64,000 bases of DNA from JAJEAD01 sp964420925 (lineage in GTDB: Bacteria > Pseudomonadota > Gammaproteobacteria > HK1), in assembly GCA_964420925.1 (NCBI GenBank), contig CAYQVB010000080.1:1-64000 (forward strand), written 5' to 3'. Within the stretch, counting starts at the first letter, position 1. Every line of letters starts with the position of its first letter. The position numbers and the translations under genes are program-made. Below are positions 21,362 through 30,278 of the stretch, piece by piece. The notes under the pieces were generated by a model. It was not told the DNA's origin. It did not search any database and saw only the letters and a list, made by a program, of their open reading frames with translations.

Positions 21362-21545
21362 GTCGAGGCACCTCGCTCATTGCGCTTTCACCGCCTGGAT
21401 TCTCTGTTACGGCGGCTAGCCGGCGGGAGGAGCCGGTCGCATCCTCGGTCCATGTATGGCTGGGGCGCCGCGACCGTCAAGCGATGCGGCGCCCGAGGTG
21501 CTGGCGGATGTCGGCCAAGAGGTGTCCGCGGTCGCGGTCGAGCCC

Positions 21546-22526
21546 TCAGTACACGAATTTCAGGATGTCCGGATCGTCAATGTTGGAAGCATCCATCACC
21601 GTGTACCCGGTGCCGATCAGAACCGGGACGGACTGGCCGGTCAGGAAGGCATGGGCGGTTACCACTCCGAAGTATCCGATTTCGGCTGGATGTTGGGCGA
21701 TGGCCATGTCGATGAGGCCGTTCTTGATGTCGTTGACGACCTGCTGAGGAGCGTCGAAGGCGACGATCTTGACCTGTCCGCTCTTGCCCGCGGCCATTAC
21801 GCCGTCGGCAGTGCCGAGCGCGGTGACGAAGTCGGCTCCGAACACGCCCGCGAGGTCTGGACGTCGCGCCAGTACCGCCTCGAGCTGTGCGGCGGCCTTG
21901 GTGCTGTTGTCCTCGCTGAACTGTGTTTCCAGCACTTCGATCTCGGGGTGATTCTGCATTTCGAGCTTGAACCCTTCTTCACGCTGATCGGTCGTGGAGA
22001 CGTGGGGTTTGCCGCTGGCGACGTAAACGGCTCCCTTGAAGTCGACCGCTTCGGCGAGGGCCCGAGCGGCGATGCGACCACCGAGCACATTGTCCGAGGC
22101 CACATAGGACACCGGAAAGTCTCCTCGGCCCGAACCGTCCTGGTAGCTGCCGTCGTCGATGAAGGTGTCGACGGTGATCACGGTGATGCCCGCATCGTGG
22201 GCGGTCTTCAAGGAAGCGATGAGCTGCTGGGTATCCATCGGCGCGATCAGGAGAGCGCCGGGCTTTCGTGCAATGAGGGCGTCGATGATCGGAGCCTGCA
22301 ATGCCGCATCCCAGTCTCGCGGGCCCTGGTAGATGAGTTCGATGCCAAGGGCGTCCGCGGCCTTCTTGGCGCCCTCGTGCATCGCCATGTAGAAGGAGTC
22401 GGTAGTGTTGCCTGATATCAGGGCGACCGATATGTCGCTGTCTTCGGCGTGGGCACTGGTGGCCGGACCGACAACGCCAATCGCGCTGGCAAATGCGACA
22501 ACGAGAGCTCGAAGTGTTGTAAACAT
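21546..22526 (-). CDS. Sugar ABC transporter periplasmic binding protein
   Basis: A 326-residue type I periplasmic binding protein (Peripla_BP_4/LacI-like). A signal peptide spans residues 1-27 (ALVVAFASAIGVVGPATSAHA). The mature domain has ISGNTTDSFYMAMHEGAKKAADALG, PGALLIAPMDTQQL, TVDTFIDDGSY and the hinge-proximal VASDNVLGGRIAA. The ligand is probably a sugar or polyol, but nothing specific can be read. The ATG at 22526 is chosen because it begins the signal peptide. It is first in the three-gene importer operon, with 184 bases to the permease gene. Confidence 0.88.
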   Translation of the reverse strand: MFTTLRALVVAFASAIGVVGPATSAHAEDSDISVALISGNTTDSFYMAMHEGAKKAADALGIELIYQGPRDWDAALQAPIIDALIARKPGALLIAPMDTQQLIASLKTAHDAGITVITVDTFIDDGSYQDGSGRGDFPVSYVASDNVLGGRIAARALAEAVDFKGAVYVASGKPHVSTTDQREEGFKLEMQNHPEIEVLETQFSEDNSTKAAAQLEAVLARRPDLAGVFGADFVTALGTADGVMAAGKSGQVKIVAFDAPQQVVNDIKNGLIDMAIAQHPAEIGYFGVVTAHAFLTGQSVPVLIGTGYTVMDASNIDDPDILKFVY

Positions 22527-22652
22527 GTTTCTATGCTCGTTGGCTGGTACGAGTGCATTCTTATAGCGCAGGGTACAGGGTGGATCAACGAAGCCTCCGG
22601 CGGGCTGCAAAGCTCGAGGCCACGTTTCCGCTTCGAAAGATCGACTCCGTCT

Positions 22653-23765
22653 CTAATCCAGCGGCGGAATCAGCACCAGCTTGCCGGTGAATCGCTTGGC
22701 GAGGAAGTCGGACTGCGCCCGTGCGATCTCCTTGAGCGGATAGGTCTTCGCCACCACGGGACGGATCTCGCCACGCTCCATGTAGGACACGAGGCGCTCG
22801 AACACCCCTTCCTCCTGGAAGGTGCAGCCGAAGAGAGTCAGATCCCGGAGATACAGGGTGCGCAGGTCCAGTTCGACCATCGGGCCGGCGATGGCGCCGG
22901 CGCTAACGTAGCGCCCTCCGGAGCGCAGCAGGTCGAGGAGATGCGGCCAGCGTTCGCCGCCGACGAGATCCACTACCAGGTCCAGACTCTCGTTTCCGAT
23001 GGCCTCCGACAACCTGGCATCACGGTCGACAATCTCGTCCGCGCCGAGCGCCCGCACCTCGTCCGCCTTCGCCGCGCCCGCCTGCGCGACGACGTGCGCG
23101 CCTCGCCGCTTGGCGAGCTGGACCGCGGCACTGCCCACGCCCCCGGATGCGCCGGTTACGAGGACGCGTTCCGCCCCCAGGCCGGTCCGTTGCAGCATGT
23201 TCTCGGCGGTGGACCAGGCGCAGGGGATCGACGCGAGCTCGGCGTCGCTCCATCCGCAGTCGACGGACCACGTCTCGCACGCGGGCGCCCGGGTGTACTG
23301 GGCGAAGGCACCATCGATCTCGGAGCCCAGGGTGTCGCACTCGAACGGGCGATGGTCGCGGTAGTGGCGGAGCAGGGTCGACACGATGACGCGCTCGCCG
23401 ATTCTCGCGGTATCCACGTCCTCTCCCACCGCGACGATGCGCCCGCAGCAGTCCGCGCCCTGGATGCGGGGAAAGCGAAGCGGCTCCCCAGTCCAGCTCG
23501 CGTCCGCGGCGTCGATGGAATCGAGGCCCTCCGCACCGCCCGAGCTGCTGTCGGCCTGCACGTTCTTCGAGTACCAGCCGATCCGGGTGTTGATGTCGGT
23601 GTTGTTGACGCCGGCCGCCGCGACTCGGATCAGCACCTCGCCGGCACCGGGCTGGGGTACCGGGACGTCTTCCCGGTACTCGAGACGGTCGAGCCCGCCG
23701 TGGCCGGTGAGCAGCACCGCGCACATGCGTTCGGGGATGGATTCCCGGTCCGTGTCAATGGTCAT
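22653..23765 (-). CDS. MDR-family zinc-type alcohol dehydrogenase / quinone oxidoreductase
   Basis: A 370-residue medium-chain dehydrogenase/reductase. The GroES-like domain has GEVLIRVAAAGVNNTDINTR and RIQGADCCGRIVAVGEDV. The Rossmann domain has LVTGASGGVGSAAVQLAKRRGA, and DFLAKRFTGKLVLIP is at the end. Cys in GADCCGRI and the AVGVNNTD pattern place it between classical zinc enzymes and quinone oxidoreductases; the four-cysteine structural zinc lobe is not evident. NAD(P) dependence is expected and the substrate is unknown. AGGAGACAAG precedes the ATG. It is 45 bases downstream of coaE. Confidence 0.85.
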   Translation of the reverse strand: MTIDTDRESIPERMCAVLLTGHGGLDRLEYREDVPVPQPGAGEVLIRVAAAGVNNTDINTRIGWYSKNVQADSSSGGAEGLDSIDAADASWTGEPLRFPRIQGADCCGRIVAVGEDVDTARIGERVIVSTLLRHYRDHRPFECDTLGSEIDGAFAQYTRAPACETWSVDCGWSDAELASIPCAWSTAENMLQRTGLGAERVLVTGASGGVGSAAVQLAKRRGAHVVAQAGAAKADEVRALGADEIVDRDARLSEAIGNESLDLVVDLVGGERWPHLLDLLRSGGRYVSAGAIAGPMVELDLRTLYLRDLTLFGCTFQEEGVFERLVSYMERGEIRPVVAKTYPLKEIARAQSDFLAKRFTGKLVLIPPLD

Positions 23766-23810
23766 CTTGTCTCCTGTCGATGCAGCGTTGTCGGCGGGGG
23801 ATCGCTCCGC

Positions 23811-24437
23811 TCATCCGTTGCCCTTTCGTCGAAGCGCTACGCTGGTCGTCAGGCGCTGCCATTCCGCGTCGAGGCGGTGCCGGAGGAGGGCCTCATTGCC
23901 GTCATTCTCGATGACGACGTGAGCGCGCCGCGCGCGTTCTTCGTTGGAGAGCTGGGCCTCGATGCGCCGGCGTACCTCCGTCTCGTCGGAGCCGTCGCGC
24001 AGAAGAGCGCGCCGCAGGGCGATCTCGGGGTCGGCGAGCAGCACCCAGACTTCGTCGACCAGGTCGTCCCATCCCGCCTCCAGCAGCACCGCGGCTTCGA
24101 GCACCACCATTCCGGCCGGGTCGGAGACACGCAGAGCGGCGAGACGCTCTTCCGCCAGGTGCCGGATCTCCGGCCACACGATGGCGGTCAGGCGCTCCAG
24201 GTCTTCCCGACGGCCGAACACCCGCCCCGCGAGCGCGCAACGGTCGATGCGGCCATCGTCCCCCGCCACTTCCTGCCCGAAAGCGTCGAGTATCTCCCGG
24301 TGCGCCGTCGTGCCCGGTTCGTACGCGAGGTGGCCGAGCCGGTCCGCATCGATGAGATGCGCGCCGCGTCCTTCGAGGTGCCGCGCCGCCGTCGACTTTC
24401 CCGAAGCGATGGAGCCGGTGAGACCGATTGTTTTCAA
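23811..24437 (-). CDS. coaE: Dephospho-CoA kinase
   Basis: A 208-residue P-loop kinase catalysing the last step of coenzyme A synthesis, ATP-dependent phosphorylation of the 3-prime hydroxyl of dephospho-CoA. It has the typical opening IGLTGSIASGKST (P-loop residues 8-16), DADRLGHLAYEPG for substrate binding, and LEAAVLLEAGWDDLVDEVWVL. The start is a TTG at 24437, which gives the exact family N-terminus. It is solitary and does not lie with ppdK, pilD or yacG genes as in many gammaproteobacteria. Confidence 0.92.
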   Translation of the reverse strand: MKTIGLTGSIASGKSTAARHLEGRGAHLIDADRLGHLAYEPGTTAHREILDAFGQEVAGDDGRIDRCALAGRVFGRREDLERLTAIVWPEIRHLAEERLAALRVSDPAGMVVLEAAVLLEAGWDDLVDEVWVLLADPEIALRRALLRDGSDETEVRRRIEAQLSNEERARRAHVVIENDGNEALLRHRLDAEWQRLTTSVALRRKGNG

Positions 24438-24521
24438 AGCTCCGGTGCCCTCGATTCCGGAAGCCGACCAATGATAGGGCCGGGCTCCAACGCCTGTTGG
24501 CCGCCGCTTCCTCCGGTGGAG

Positions 24522-25766
24522 CTACTGCGACGCGGAGGCGGAGACCGGTTCCGGTGCCGGCACTTCGGGATGCGATCGTCCGAGGCGCGGATGGACGGTG
24601 CGTGACAGCAGGCTCAGGCCCAGCATCAGCACGCCGGTCGCGGCGAATACCACGGGCAGCGCGGCAAAGACGAGGAGGAAGGAGAACAAGGCGGGAGCGC
24701 AGATCTCGCCGCAGTCCCGGTAGGTCGAGTAGACGGTGGTCATCTCCGTGCGCTCTCCGCGACGTACCAGCAACATGAAGGGCAGGTTGGCCACCGCGTC
24801 GAGCGAGACCATGGCGAGCGTCGAAGCGAGCAGCACGACGATGGCGAGCCAGGGCCACCCCGCGAGCAGGAAGGCACTCACACTGAGCACTCCCGACACG
24901 CAGAATCCGACGCGCAGGACGTTGCGGATCCCGAATCGCCGAACGAGTCGCCCGAAGAGCGGGAGGAAGATCAGGAAGCCGGAGCCGATCGAGATGAGCG
25001 CCCCGGCGAGAATCTTGCTGTACCCGGCCTCGACCACGTAGATGGGCACGTATACGAAGAACATCACCCACCAGACATAGCGCCCGACCGCCGCCACCCA
25101 CGCAAAGACGAGGCGGGGCTGCTGGAAGAAGCGCGCGAAGTGCCGGACGGGATTGGGCGAACGTCCCTGGAAGACGGTGAGCGTAACGGTGTCGCGCAGG
25201 CGCAGGCGCCAGAAGTAGGCGAGGCAGACCAGCGCGGAGGTGCTGCTCAGCGCGTAGGCGACCCGGATGTCCACCGCATCGGCGAGCCACGCGCCGAGCG
25301 TGGGTCCGATCATCCAGGCCACGCCCGCATACATGAGCCGGATCGGCTCTGCCCGCGTGTACTCGGTGCGGGAGACGTGGTCGAGGATGTAGAGGCTGAG
25401 GCAGACGGTCATCGTGACGACCGCGCCGATGCGCAGGATCAGGCCGAGCACGAGGAAGGGGAGCGAGCCGGCCATCATGGAGAGGGTCGCCCCGGCCAGC
25501 ATCAGGGCGCCGAGTGTGTACACCCACCGGCGGGCGAGCTTGCGCACCAGCCACGGCACGGTGAGGGTCGCGGCGAGACCCGCGAAGCTCACGAGAAGAA
25601 AGAGCACGCTGACGCTCTGAGCGCTCTCGAGCAGGCGCAGCGCCTCGATTGGAATCAGCGAGACGACGGTCGACCGGGCGAGACACTCCATCGCGAAGAG
25701 TCCGGCGAGCGACTCGGCTCCCGGCGCCTGAAAGCGCTGCAGCCAGACCGGCCGTCTGACGTCCAT
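24522..25766 (-). CDS. Major facilitator superfamily transporter
   Basis: A 414-residue membrane protein with about twelve hydrophobic segments and a basic loop (WLVRKLARRWVYTLG) between helices 2 and 3, in the position of the MFS motif A. RFGIRNVLRVGFCVSGVL repeats the pattern in the second half. Substrate and direction are not predictable. The C-terminus is short and cytoplasmic. The start ATG at 25766 has no strong ribosome-binding site. It sits 84 bases upstream of coaE. Confidence 0.85.
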   Translation of the reverse strand: MDVRRPVWLQRFQAPGAESLAGLFAMECLARSTVVSLIPIEALRLLESAQSVSVLFLLVSFAGLAATLTVPWLVRKLARRWVYTLGALMLAGATLSMMAGSLPFLVLGLILRIGAVVTMTVCLSLYILDHVSRTEYTRAEPIRLMYAGVAWMIGPTLGAWLADAVDIRVAYALSSTSALVCLAYFWRLRLRDTVTLTVFQGRSPNPVRHFARFFQQPRLVFAWVAAVGRYVWWVMFFVYVPIYVVEAGYSKILAGALISIGSGFLIFLPLFGRLVRRFGIRNVLRVGFCVSGVLSVSAFLLAGWPWLAIVVLLASTLAMVSLDAVANLPFMLLVRRGERTEMTTVYSTYRDCGEICAPALFSFLLVFAALPVVFAATGVLMLGLSLLSRTVHPRLGRSHPEVPAPEPVSASASQ

Positions 25767-25947
25767 GGCTCAGTCGAGCGTTTCCGGGGATTCGCGGGGT
25801 TCAAGAAAGGCGCGGCAAGGATATGACATTCGGTCGTGGCGAACACTAGGTGATTTCCACGAATCTGGCTGCGCGTTGCGCAGCCGCGACGCCTTCCGGT
25901 CGAGGTCGGGTTCTCAGGGCCCTGGCGAGTCGGGGGGATGGAGCTCC

Positions 25948-26778
25948 TCAGTCGCCCCGCGCCACGAACTCCGCCGCGGCCGCCTCCACCGTCATGAACT
26001 CCGCCCCCTCGCGCGCCAGGGTGTCGATGAGCTGCTCCAGCACCAGCATGCGGTGGCCGCGTCCGATGACCGCCGGGTGGAAGGTATAGGTCGCCACCCC
26101 CCACTCGTACTCCCGCGCCATGTAGCGATAGTCCGCGATCCAGTTCTCGAGCACCGCGCTTCCCGCCTTGAGCCCGGGCAGGGTGCCGCTGGGATGGCGG
26201 GCGTACTCGAAGTGCGGATAGTCGTCGAGGCTCCAGCTCACCGGCATCTCGATGAGCGCGCTTTCTTCACCGAACTGGACGGGCTCCTCCAGCGTGACGA
26301 CATCCCCGGTGCGCGCGCGGTAGGGCAGGTAGTCATGTCCCATCATGCTGCTGTCGTAGACGAAGCCTTCCGCGAGCAGCAGCTCGATCGTGTGGGGGCT
26401 CAGGTCCCAGGAGGGCGACCGGTATCCGCGCGCCTTCTGTCCGGCGAGCGCTTCGATCGCCTCGTTGGCCCGTACGAGCCCGTCGTGCTCCTGCTGTCGG
26501 CTCAGCTTGGCCGGGGGCACGTGGGTCCATCCGTGATGTCCCACCTCGTGTCCGGCGGACGCAATCCGCTCGCAGACGTCCGGGTAGGTCCCGATGGTGA
26601 CGCCGGGAATGTACCACGACGCCGGGATGCCTCGGCTCTTCAGCAGGTCGAGGATGCGCGGCACGCCGACCGCCCCGAACTCCCCCCGGGAGATGGGGGT
26701 CGGCGTGGTCATGCCCCCGGCGATGAACGCCGACATGGCGTCGAAGTCGAAGCTCAGGCAGACGATGTGGCGGCTCAT
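25948..26778 (-). CDS. Polysaccharide deacetylase (NodB-fold) family hydrolase
   Basis: A 276-residue carbohydrate-esterase-4 fold protein. Motif 1 is CLSFDFDAMS (catalytic base and metal Asp), motif 2 is HEVGHHGWTH (H-x3-H metal ligands), and motif 3 is GYRSPSWDLS. It lacks a signal peptide, so a cytoplasmic amidase role, as in the PuuE allantoinase branch of this fold, is as likely as chitin or peptidoglycan deacetylation. The ATG at 26778 follows AGGAGCAAGCACC. It lies 51 bases downstream of the DmdA-like gene and probably shares its transcript. Confidence 0.83.
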   Translation of the reverse strand: MSRHIVCLSFDFDAMSAFIAGGMTTPTPISRGEFGAVGVPRILDLLKSRGIPASWYIPGVTIGTYPDVCERIASAGHEVGHHGWTHVPPAKLSRQQEHDGLVRANEAIEALAGQKARGYRSPSWDLSPHTIELLLAEGFVYDSSMMGHDYLPYRARTGDVVTLEEPVQFGEESALIEMPVSWSLDDYPHFEYARHPSGTLPGLKAGSAVLENWIADYRYMAREYEWGVATYTFHPAVIGRGHRMLVLEQLIDTLAREGAEFMTVEAAAAEFVARGD

Positions 26779-26829
26779 GGTGCTTGCTCCTCGCGCGCTC
26801 GCGTTTTCCATGCCGTGTTCGCCGGAAGG

Positions 26830-27942
26830 CTACCGTTCCCAGCCTGCGACTACCGTCGCGGGACGGGGGCCGGGCTCTCCATCCAGGTGGACGGAGAGGC
26901 GGCCGCCCAACTCCGCGTGCTCGACGTTCACCATCGCGAAGGCGACGACCTTCTCGAATCTCGGCGACCACGCGGCGCTGGTGACAAAGCCCGACTCGAC
27001 GCCGTCCGCGAGCACCGGCCAGGTGCTGCGAAGCGCCGGCGTCGGGCCGCCTTCGATCTCGATCTTCGCGAGCTTCGTGGCCACGCCTTCCTGTGCGACG
27101 CGATCGAGCGCGCGGCGGGACAGGTACTCCGCCTCCTTGCCGAGCTTCACGAAGCGATCCAGCCCGCACTCGAAGATGTTGTTGGCGAGCGTCATGTCGG
27201 TGCCGTAGGAAAGGAGCCCGGTCTCGATGCGCTCGATCAGGTTGGGGCAGCCGGCGCGGATCCGGTGGGCTTCGCCGGACTCCCAGATCGCATCCCAGAG
27301 ATCGATACCCCGGGTCGAGTCCTGGAGATAGATCTCGAAGCCGCCCTGTCCGCTCCAGCCGGAGCGCGCGACCACCACCGGGGCGCCTGCGATCCGGGTC
27401 TCGATGAAGCGGAAGAAACGAATGCTTCGCGGGTCCGAATCCAGAAGCGGTTTCAGCACTGCCTCCGCCTTGGGGCCCTGCAACGCGCAGATGTTGACGT
27501 CGGGCTCGAACACCTCCACGTCGAAGCCGCGCCCCGCTGCCAGCCCCTTGAGCCACAACAGGACGCCGGAATCCGCGATGGACACCCAGAAGCGGTCCTC
27601 GGCCAGGCGCAGGATGAGCGGGTCATTGACGATGCCGCCCGCTTCGTCGCAGAGCGGCGCGTAGACGCACTGGCCGATCCGGCACGCGGAGATGTCGCGC
27701 GGGGTGGCGAGCTCCACCAGGCGCAACGCATCCGGCCCGCGCACCTCCACCTGCCTCTCGCACGCGACGTCCCAGAGCTGCACATGCTCGCGCAGGTGCC
27801 AGTAGTCTTCTTCCAGAGACCGAAAGACGCAGGCGAGCGTCATCTGGTTGTAGACGGTGAACGCCTGCGCGCCCTGCTCGAGGACCCGCCTCTCGAAGGG
27901 GGTCTCGCGGACTCGCCGGGAGAAGAAGATCAGGGGCGGCAT
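26830..27942 (-). CDS. DmdA-like tetrahydrofolate-dependent demethylase (GcvT family)
   Basis: A 370-residue protein of the GcvT/T-protein fold. From FSRRVRETPFERRVLEQG through YNQMTLACVFRSLEEDYWHLREHVQLWDVACERQVEV it closely follows dimethylsulfoniopropionate demethylase (DmdA), which moves a methyl group from DMSP to tetrahydrofolate. It also keeps ARSGWSGQGGFEIYL and GCPNLIERIETGLLSYG. Related enzymes demethylate other onium or methylamine compounds, so the exact substrate is open. The ATG at 27942 is chosen because upstream sequence is not conserved. It is upstream of the deacetylase-fold gene and near the BKACE gene. Confidence 0.8.
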   Translation of the reverse strand: MPPLIFFSRRVRETPFERRVLEQGAQAFTVYNQMTLACVFRSLEEDYWHLREHVQLWDVACERQVEVRGPDALRLVELATPRDISACRIGQCVYAPLCDEAGGIVNDPLILRLAEDRFWVSIADSGVLLWLKGLAAGRGFDVEVFEPDVNICALQGPKAEAVLKPLLDSDPRSIRFFRFIETRIAGAPVVVARSGWSGQGGFEIYLQDSTRGIDLWDAIWESGEAHRIRAGCPNLIERIETGLLSYGTDMTLANNIFECGLDRFVKLGKEAEYLSRRALDRVAQEGVATKLAKIEIEGGPTPALRSTWPVLADGVESGFVTSAAWSPRFEKVVAFAMVNVEHAELGGRLSVHLDGEPGPRPATVVAGWER

Positions 27943-28084
27943 GCCCGTGCTCCCTGGTTCGAAGGCCGCTGGCCACGGCGCAGCGCTTCTCTCCGGCGGT
28001 GGGTTGTATCGATGCCGCGCTCGCCGAGCGTTCTCGACCAGCGAGGAGGAGAGCCGCGCGAGCACGCCGGCGGGAGGGGCGCCC

Positions 28085-28516
28085 TCACTTCTCGAGTTCG
28101 GGCGCGCGCCGATAGAGCAGCGAGTCCGCGTTGATGCTCACGATAGTGCGCAGCGCGCGGTTCTGCCTGATGTAAGCCTCCTCGTCGCTCACGTCCACGT
28201 AGCGGCGCGTGATCCGCAGGATCTCCTCGTCGATCTCCGCTTCGTCACTGGTGACCACCTCGGCGTGGCCCTTGATCACCACGGCACGGCGGGGGAAGGG
28301 CTCTTCCTGCACGGAAAACCCGGCTCGCGGATCGCGGCGCAGGTTTTCCACCCAGATGCGCGAGCCGAGGGTCCAGACGTGCACCGTCCAGCCGTCCCAC
28401 CGGTACCATACGGGCACGAGGTGGGGAATGCCGTCCGGTCCGTTGGATCCGACGACGCCGGTCAGTCCCGGCTCCTGGTCGAGCAGTCGTTGTGCGGCTA
28501 CGCTTCCGATGGTCAA
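28085..28516 (-). CDS. Pyridoxamine 5-phosphate oxidase-fold protein
   Basis: A 143-residue split-barrel flavin-binding-type protein. GLTGVVGSNGPDGIPHLVPVWYRWDG and DPRAGFSVQEEPFPRRAVVIKGHAEV are typical of F420- or FMN-binding PNPOx-like proteins. No reaction can be assigned. The favoured start is a TTG at 28516, which gives the family's usual short N-terminus. An ATG at 28609 in frame would add 31 arginine-rich residues that look non-coding. It is divergent from the BKACE gene. Confidence 0.75.
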   Translation of the reverse strand: MTIGSVAAQRLLDQEPGLTGVVGSNGPDGIPHLVPVWYRWDGWTVHVWTLGSRIWVENLRRDPRAGFSVQEEPFPRRAVVIKGHAEVVTSDEAEIDEEILRITRRYVDVSDEEAYIRQNRALRTIVSINADSLLYRRAPELEK

Positions 28517-28724
28517 GGCTCGAGTCTCTCGGAGTTGCGAAGGGGCCGGATTGTCGCACCGTGCGGCCGCGGATGGGTAGGCGCGGCGCCTCGTTGCCCG
28601 GAGCTGCATGTCCTGCCGCCCGGTGGTCGTTGCACCCGCCGGTCGATGCCGGGCACCATCGCGTCTCGGCCGCCGCCGGGCGACTCGAATTGGGCTCCAC
28701 GATGAGAGGGAGGAACTGACCGCC

Positions 28725-29618
28725 ATGAAGAACGAATTCAACACCGAAGTCATACTCACCTGCGCCGTCACCGGAGGCGGGGACACGGTGGGAAAGCATC
28801 CCGCCATCCCGGTTACCCCGAAGGAGATTGCGGAAGCCGCGATCGAGGCGGCCAAGGCGGGCGCCACGGTGGCGCACTGCCACGTGCGCGATCCCGAGAC
28901 CGGCCAGAACTCGATGCGCAAGGAGCTCTTCGCGGAGGTGGCGGACCGTATCCGCGACAGCGACACCGACGTCATCCTGAACCTCACCGGGGGCAATGGA
29001 GGCCTGTACATCCCGCGCGACGACGATCCGCGCCGCGCCGCCGAGGGCAGCGACATCTGCAGCGTGGAGGAGCGCGCGGAGCACGCGGTGGAGATCAAGC
29101 CGGAAATCATGAGCCTCGATGTCGGCACGATCATGGAAGGCAACGGCGTCTACTTCGGCACCCTGGATTACATGCGCGGGATCGCCAAGCTGCTGCAGGA
29201 AGCGGGGGTGAAGCCCGAGATCGAGACCTTCGACACCGGCGGCATCAACGTCGGCAATGCGCTGGTGGAAGAGGGCTTGATCGACGATCCGCCGATGTAC
29301 CAGCTCTGTCTCGGCATCGGCCAGATGGCGCCGCTCAGCACTCAGGTCATGGTCGCGATGCGCGAGATGCTGCCGGACAACGCGGTGTGGGCATCCTTCG
29401 GAATCTCGCGCATGCAGATGCCGATGGTCGCGAAGTCCGTGCTGCTCGGCGGGCACGTGCGGGTGGGTCTGGAGGACAACCTCTATCTGAAACGCGGCGT
29501 ATTCGCGAGCAATGGCGAACTGGTGGAGAAAGCGGTCGGCATCATCGATGCGCTCGGCGCGCGGGTGGTCACCCCCGCCGAGGGCCGCGAGATGCTCGGA
29601 CTCGCCCCACGGCACTGA
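28725..29618 (+). CDS. BKACE-family beta-keto acid cleavage enzyme, dehydrocarnitine-type
   Basis: A 297-residue TIM-barrel protein (DUF849). The family condenses a beta-keto acid with acetyl-CoA to give acetoacetate and a new acyl-CoA, using a divalent metal. The segment ILTCAVTGGGDTVGKHPAIP followed by AAIEAAKAGATVAHCHVRDP is nearly that of the dehydrocarnitine cleavage enzymes of carnitine catabolism, which release betainyl-CoA. Metal and active-site residues appear in HCHVRDP, FGISRMQMPM and GGHVRVGLEDN. The ATG at 28725 is preceded by GAGGGAGGAACTG. RidA follows by 13 bases. The carnitine link is by resemblance only; no carnitine dehydrogenase was seen. Confidence 0.85.
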   Translation: MKNEFNTEVILTCAVTGGGDTVGKHPAIPVTPKEIAEAAIEAAKAGATVAHCHVRDPETGQNSMRKELFAEVADRIRDSDTDVILNLTGGNGGLYIPRDDDPRRAAEGSDICSVEERAEHAVEIKPEIMSLDVGTIMEGNGVYFGTLDYMRGIAKLLQEAGVKPEIETFDTGGINVGNALVEEGLIDDPPMYQLCLGIGQMAPLSTQVMVAMREMLPDNAVWASFGISRMQMPMVAKSVLLGGHVRVGLEDNLYLKRGVFASNGELVEKAVGIIDALGARVVTPAEGREMLGLAPRH

Positions 29619-29631
29619 GAGAGGACGCAGC

Positions 29632-30024
29632 GTGACCCGGAAGACCAAGGAAATCATCGGCGGCCCGCTCGAGATCGGCGGGCGCCGACTCTCGCTGTCG
29701 CGGGCGGTGCGGGCCGGGGATCTGATATTCCTGACCGGGCAGGTCCCGATGCGGGACGGGGCGCCGATGACCACCGGCACCATCGAAGAGCAGACGCGGG
29801 CGGCGATCGAGCAGATCGGCGAGACCCTGGCCGAAGCCGGCTGCGCCTTCTCCGACGTGGTGAAGTCCATGGTGTGGCTCAAGGAACGGGCGGACTTTCC
29901 CGGTTTCAACGCGGTCTACGGCGAGTACTTCCCCGAAGGGCCGCCGGCCCGATCCGCGCTGGTCAGCGACTTTCTCGTCGACGTCAAAGTCGAGATCGAG
30001 TGCATCGCCTACAAGCCGGTCTGA
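29632..30024 (+). CDS. RidA-family (YjgF/UK114) protein
   Basis: A 130-residue Rid-family protein. RidA hydrolyses reactive enamine/imine intermediates; other Rid members have more specialised roles. Visible are LSRAVRAGDLIFLTGQVPM, IEEQTRAAIEQIGETLAEAG and the terminal EIECIAYKP. In canonical RidA an arginine near residue 105 is catalytic; here PPARSALVSDF carries an R at the corresponding position. The start is a GTG at 29632 with GAGAGGACGC upstream. It is cotranscribed with the BKACE gene. Confidence 0.87.
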   Translation: MTRKTKEIIGGPLEIGGRRLSLSRAVRAGDLIFLTGQVPMRDGAPMTTGTIEEQTRAAIEQIGETLAEAGCAFSDVVKSMVWLKERADFPGFNAVYGEYFPEGPPARSALVSDFLVDVKVEIECIAYKPV

Positions 30025-30098
30025 GCCGGCAGCTTCCGTTGCGACCATCCGCGAGTCGGCTGACGAATTTGCGTTCCGAACATCGATGGATTTGCGGA

Positions 30099-30160
30099 TT
30101 CCCGCTTTCCGGGAACTGACGTTGCCGGCACAAACGCCCTCGTTCCCGCGAAGGCGGGAG
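30099..30160. repeat. Two REP-like GGGAAT hairpins in intergenic DNA
   Basis: TTCCCG-CTTTC-CGGGAA (30099-30115) and TCCCGC-GAAG-GCGGGA (about 30144-30159) are short palindromes of the common proteobacterial ATTCCCGC/GCGGGAAT type. A third perfect copy is at 47280-47299. They lie in the 254-base gap between ridA and the MFS gene. Confidence 0.55.
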
Positions 30161-30278
30161 TCGATGCGTGCTGGCCGGACACGCACGCCGTTGCGAGCGG
30201 TGGCGGGCACGGGTCGGTCTGCGACCCCGAGCCCCGGACCGGTCTCCTGCCCTTGAGGGCCAGAGTCGGAATGCTCGC

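Noticed and set aside
21350..21380. ATG at 21380 as the start of the sugar permease
   Set aside because: It is in another frame and reaches a stop after ten codons (MSEVPRRVEA); the in-frame GTG at 21361 is used. A one-base sequencing error here cannot be excluded.
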